Shown: positions 61,228 to 64,000 of the stretch, piece by piece
Numbering within the stretch: the stretch's first letter is position 1
Layout: each line of letters begins with the position of its first letter
Assembly: GCF_004342285.1 (NCBI RefSeq)
Contig: NZ_SMCV01000017.1
Location: 20,768-84,767 of the forward strand
Source: Klebsiella sp. BIGb0138
GTDB lineage: Bacteria; Pseudomonadota; Gammaproteobacteria; Enterobacterales; Enterobacteriaceae
Direction of reading: 5' to 3'
Length of the DNA: 64,000 nt
The notes under the pieces: generated by a model
What the model was told of the DNA's origin: nothing
The model's database searches: none
The model's input: the letters and a program-made list of their open reading frames with translations, nothing else
Made by a program: the position numbers and the translations under genes

Positions 61228-63096
61228 ATGATTAAAAAAGCTTCGCTGATGACGGCTCTCTCCGTCACGGCATTTTCCGGCTGGGCGCAAGACAGCCATT
61301 CAGATACGTTAGTAGTGACAGCAAATCGCTTTCAACAGCCGGTCAATACGGTTCTTGCGCCGACCGATGTGGTCACCCGGGAAGATATCGAACGCTGGCA
61401 GGCAAAAAATCTCAATGATGTGATGCGGAGATTGCCGGGGGTGGACATCGCCCAGAATGGCGGGATGGGGCAATCTTCTTCTCTGTTTATTCGCGGTACA
61501 GAAGCCAAACAGGTACTGGTGCTGGTAGACGGCGTTCCCATGTCCCGCCCTGGCATTACCAATAACCCCGATCTGAACCAAATTCCGCTTTCGCTGGTAC
61601 AGCGTGTGGAATATATCCGCGGCCCGCGTTCAGCGATTTATGGCTCCGGTGCGATGGGAGGGGTGATTAACGTCATCACCCATTCTGATAAGGAACAATC
61701 TAAGATCACCGCCGGCGTCGGTTCGAAAGGTTACCAGCAATATGATGGCACCCTGCGCCAGCGCTTTGGGGATACTGTCGCGACGGTCGCAGGTTCTTAT
61801 GAGGGAAATAAGGGCTTTAACGTCCAGCCTGGCTCAACCTGGGATCACGACCAGGACCGCGATGGCTTCCGCAGTAAAGCGTTCTGGGGCAGCCTTGAGC
61901 ATAAATTTAACGATAACTTTGCCGGTTTCTTCCGCGGTCGTAGTTATACCAATAACACTGATTACGATCTGGGAAGCCCGCCCTACAGCCCATCCTACAG
62001 CGCAGATGAGGAACAACTCTATAACCAGAGTTGGGATGCGGGCCTGACCTTTAATTCCGGGATCTACTCTTCGCAACTTATTGCCAGTTACCAGAAGGTC
62101 AAAGACTACAACTACAGCAGTATTTATGGCCGTTATAATGATGGCACCACGCTCGATCGCATGACTCAGCGTAATCTGCAGTGGGGAAACAACTTTATTG
62201 TCGGTCATGGCTCGGTGAGTGCGGGTGTCGACTGGCAGCAGCAGCGTCTGACCTCGTCGGACACGGTGCTATCGGATACCTACAAGCGCGATAACACGGG
62301 CCTTTATTTGACCGGACAGCAGCAGTTTGGCGATGTGACTCTTGAAGCCTCTGGCCGTGAAGACCATGACGAACAGTTTGGCTGGCACGGAACCTGGCAG
62401 ACCACCGCCGGTTGGGAGTTCGTTGAAAACTATCGCGTGACGCTCGGCTATGGTACCGGCTTCCTTGCTCCTTCCCTGGGACAACAGTTTGGATCCACCC
62501 GTTTTGGTATCAACTCAAACCCAAACCTGAAGCCTGAAGAGTCGAAACAATGGGAAGCAGGGCTTGAAGGGATCACCGGCCCGCTGGACTGGCGCCTGTC
62601 CGCGTATCACTACAAGATTACTAACCTGATTACCTATTACTCAGACCCTGTCACCTATGAAGGTGAGTATGACAATATCAACGCCGCAACGATTAAAGGG
62701 GTTGAATGGACAGGGAGTGTGGATACCGGCATTTTCAGCCATCGCGTCACGTTGCAGTACATCGACCCGCGTAATGACGATAATGGTGAAGTCCTGGCCA
62801 GACGCTCGAAACGCCAGGCGAAGTACCAGCTGGACTGGACGATGTTCAACGTCGATATGGATGTATCGTGGCAGTACTATGGCAAGCGTTACGATAACAA
62901 CACCTCTCAGTACAATAATACGCAGAGGATTTTGCCAAGCTACAGCACAGTTGACGTTTCTGCAGCGTATCCGATCACCGATCGCCTGACAGTTCGTGGT
63001 AAAATAGCCAACCTGTTCGATAAAGATTACGAGACAGCTTATGGCTACCAAACTGCAGGACGAGAATACTACTTGTCTGGCAGCTACACCTTCTGA
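61228..63096 (+). CDS. btuB: vitamin B12 outer-membrane transporter BtuB
   Basis: 622 aa (E. coli 614). Signal peptide 1-20, TonB box DTLVVTA near 26-32, plug domain to about 155, then a 22-strand barrel ending in YYLSGSYTF with the C-terminal Phe needed for assembly. It takes in cobalamins with TonB energy. Long loop with SYTNNTDYDLG... near 235-260 has aspartates typical of the calcium sites. Controlled by the riboswitch. Its last 56 bp overlap murI in another frame, as in E. coli. Confidence 0.96.
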   Translation: MIKKASLMTALSVTAFSGWAQDSHSDTLVVTANRFQQPVNTVLAPTDVVTREDIERWQAKNLNDVMRRLPGVDIAQNGGMGQSSSLFIRGTEAKQVLVLVDGVPMSRPGITNNPDLNQIPLSLVQRVEYIRGPRSAIYGSGAMGGVINVITHSDKEQSKITAGVGSKGYQQYDGTLRQRFGDTVATVAGSYEGNKGFNVQPGSTWDHDQDRDGFRSKAFWGSLEHKFNDNFAGFFRGRSYTNNTDYDLGSPPYSPSYSADEEQLYNQSWDAGLTFNSGIYSSQLIASYQKVKDYNYSSIYGRYNDGTTLDRMTQRNLQWGNNFIVGHGSVSAGVDWQQQRLTSSDTVLSDTYKRDNTGLYLTGQQQFGDVTLEASGREDHDEQFGWHGTWQTTAGWEFVENYRVTLGYGTGFLAPSLGQQFGSTRFGINSNPNLKPEESKQWEAGLEGITGPLDWRLSAYHYKITNLITYYSDPVTYEGEYDNINAATIKGVEWTGSVDTGIFSHRVTLQYIDPRNDDNGEVLARRSKRQAKYQLDWTMFNVDMDVSWQYYGKRYDNNTSQYNNTQRILPSYSTVDVSAAYPITDRLTVRGKIANLFDKDYETAYGYQTAGREYYLSGSYTF

Positions 63097-63892
63097 TCCA
63101 CGTCCCACCGTGCTGGTGTTTGACTCCGGCGTCGGTGGGTTGTCGGTTTATAATGAGATTCGGCAGCTGCTGCCGAATCTGCATTACATCTACGCTTTCG
63201 ATAACGTGGCTTTCCCTTATGGGGAGAAGAGCGAAGAATTTATCGTTGAACGCGTGCTCGACATCGTCACCGCTGTACAACAACGCTATCCGTTGGCGCT
63301 GGCCGTCATTGCCTGTAACACAGCCAGTACCGTTTCCCTTCCCGCCCTGCGTGACAAATTCGCATTTCCCGTCGTGGGCGTCGTTCCAGCGATTAAGCCC
63401 GCAGCCCGTTTGACGGCGAATGGTATTGTCGGCCTGCTGGCAACGCGCGGTACGGTGAAGCGTCCCTATACGCGTGAACTGATCAGCCGCTTTGCCAATG
63501 AATGTAAAATAGAGATGCTGGGTTCCGCGGAGCTGGTTGAGCTGGCGGAAGCGAAGCTGCACGGCGAGCCGGTCCCACTGGATGAACTGCGGCGTATTCT
63601 GCGTCCGTGGCTGCGCATGGCAGAGCCGCCTGACACGGTTGTGCTGGGCTGTACGCATTTCCCGCTATTACAGGAAGAGCTGCAGCAGGTACTGCCGGAA
63701 GGCACGCGAATGATCGATTCCGGTGCCGCGATTGCCCGTCGTACCGTCTGGCTGCTTGAGCATGAGGCCCCGGATGCGAAATCCAGCGCCGCGAATCTGG
63801 CCTATTGCATGGCACTGACGGCAGAAACTGAACAGCTTTTACCCGTTTTGCAGCGTTACGGCTTTGAGACGCTGGAAAAGCTGCCGCTTTAA
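63041..63892 (+). CDS. murI: glutamate racemase
   Basis: 283 aa (E. coli 285). It makes D-glutamate for peptidoglycan. Two catalytic cysteines C92 (ACNTAST) and C204 (GCTHFPLL). UDP-N-acetylmuramoyl-alanine activates the enterobacterial type, which has the long N-terminus seen here (MATKLQDEN...). Starts inside btuB, so it is translated from the same message. Confidence 0.96.
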   Translation: MATKLQDENTTCLAATPSDPRPTVLVFDSGVGGLSVYNEIRQLLPNLHYIYAFDNVAFPYGEKSEEFIVERVLDIVTAVQQRYPLALAVIACNTASTVSLPALRDKFAFPVVGVVPAIKPAARLTANGIVGLLATRGTVKRPYTRELISRFANECKIEMLGSAELVELAEAKLHGEPVPLDELRRILRPWLRMAEPPDTVVLGCTHFPLLQEELQQVLPEGTRMIDSGAAIARRTVWLLEHEAPDAKSSAANLAYCMALTAETEQLLPVLQRYGFETLEKLPL

Positions 63893-63903
63893 GGGCGTTT
63901 TGC

Positions 63904-63977
63904 ACAAAAAAGAGACGGTTGAAAAGTTTTTTTAAAACAGGGCTTGTCAACGTCTCAGAACTCCCTATAATGCGCCT
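63904..63977 (+). promoter_or_regulatory. rrn P1 promoter at the window edge
   Basis: -35 TTGTCA (63944-63949), 16-bp spacer, -10 TATAAT (63966-63971), GC-rich discriminator GCGCC, then CCACTGACACGGAACAACGGC as in E. coli rrnB P1. The A/T-rich stretch 63905-63937 should be the UP element. So an rRNA operon (rrnB position after murI) starts just beyond. Fis sites would lie in murI. Confidence 0.9.
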
Positions 63978-64000
63978 CCACTGACACGGAACAACGGCAC

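Overview
The window is ordinary enterobacterial chromosome. Nearly every gene has a full-length counterpart in the Escherichia coli fdo-rha-sodA-cpx-pfkA-hslVU-metBL-ppc-arg-oxyR-btuB-murI region. High GC, the Klebsiella-style REP hairpins and several additions to the E. coli order point to Klebsiella, Raoultella or a close relative. That placement is inferred from remembered gene order and sequence, not from a search. No phage, insertion sequence, CRISPR array, tRNA or rRNA gene lies inside. The right edge stops in the P1 promoter of an rrn operon.

Layout. 1-583: 5' part of an alpha/beta hydrolase gene. 770-6293: fdhE, fdoI, fdoH and fdoG (minus strand), encoding aerobic formate dehydrogenase. 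fdoG has an in-frame UGA for selenocysteine followed by a recognisable SECIS hairpin. fdhD is divergent. 7415-9313: a small DUF1471 protein, an AzlC/AzlD branched-chain amino-acid exporter pair and a divergent XRE-cupin regulator with a palindromic operator. 9441-22621: an enlarged L-rhamnose locus. rhaBAD is followed by a complete sugar ABC transporter, a lactaldehyde reductase (fucO type) and the mutarotase rhaM. The regulators rhaS and rhaR are divergent, and the rhaT symporter follows. 22914-28155: sodA, yiiM, the cpxAR envelope-stress system with divergent cpxP and the 3'-UTR sRNA CpxQ, and fieF.

28358-37840: pfkA sits directly against rraA, whereas E. coli has about ten genes between them. 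Then come menA, hslUV (sigma-32 promoter and 5'-UTR hairpin), ftsN, cytR, priA and rpmE. 37969-44648: methionine genes metJ, metB, metL and metF with tandem met boxes; a carboxymuconolactone-decarboxylase-like gene and a LysR gene lie between metL and metF. 44680-51105: gldA, fsaB, yijO, zinT (with a Zur box) and ppc. 51361-55926: divergent argE and argCBH with ArgR boxes. 55927-63892: oxyS/oxyR, sthA, fabR, yijD, trmA, and btuB behind a cobalamin riboswitch, with murI overlapping the end of btuB.

How the parts work together. The rhamnose block is self-contained: two import routes (RhaT and the ABC system), mutarotase, isomerase, kinase, aldolase and lactaldehyde reduction, under RhaS/RhaR and CRP. 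The met genes share MetJ operators. A met-box pair also appears just upstream of the btuB riboswitch, which could link B12 uptake to methionine status. Points that most deserve a second look are the pfkA-rraA junction, the branched RNA-like element at 15583-15778, the met boxes before btuB, and the AzlCD/XRE-cupin operator.
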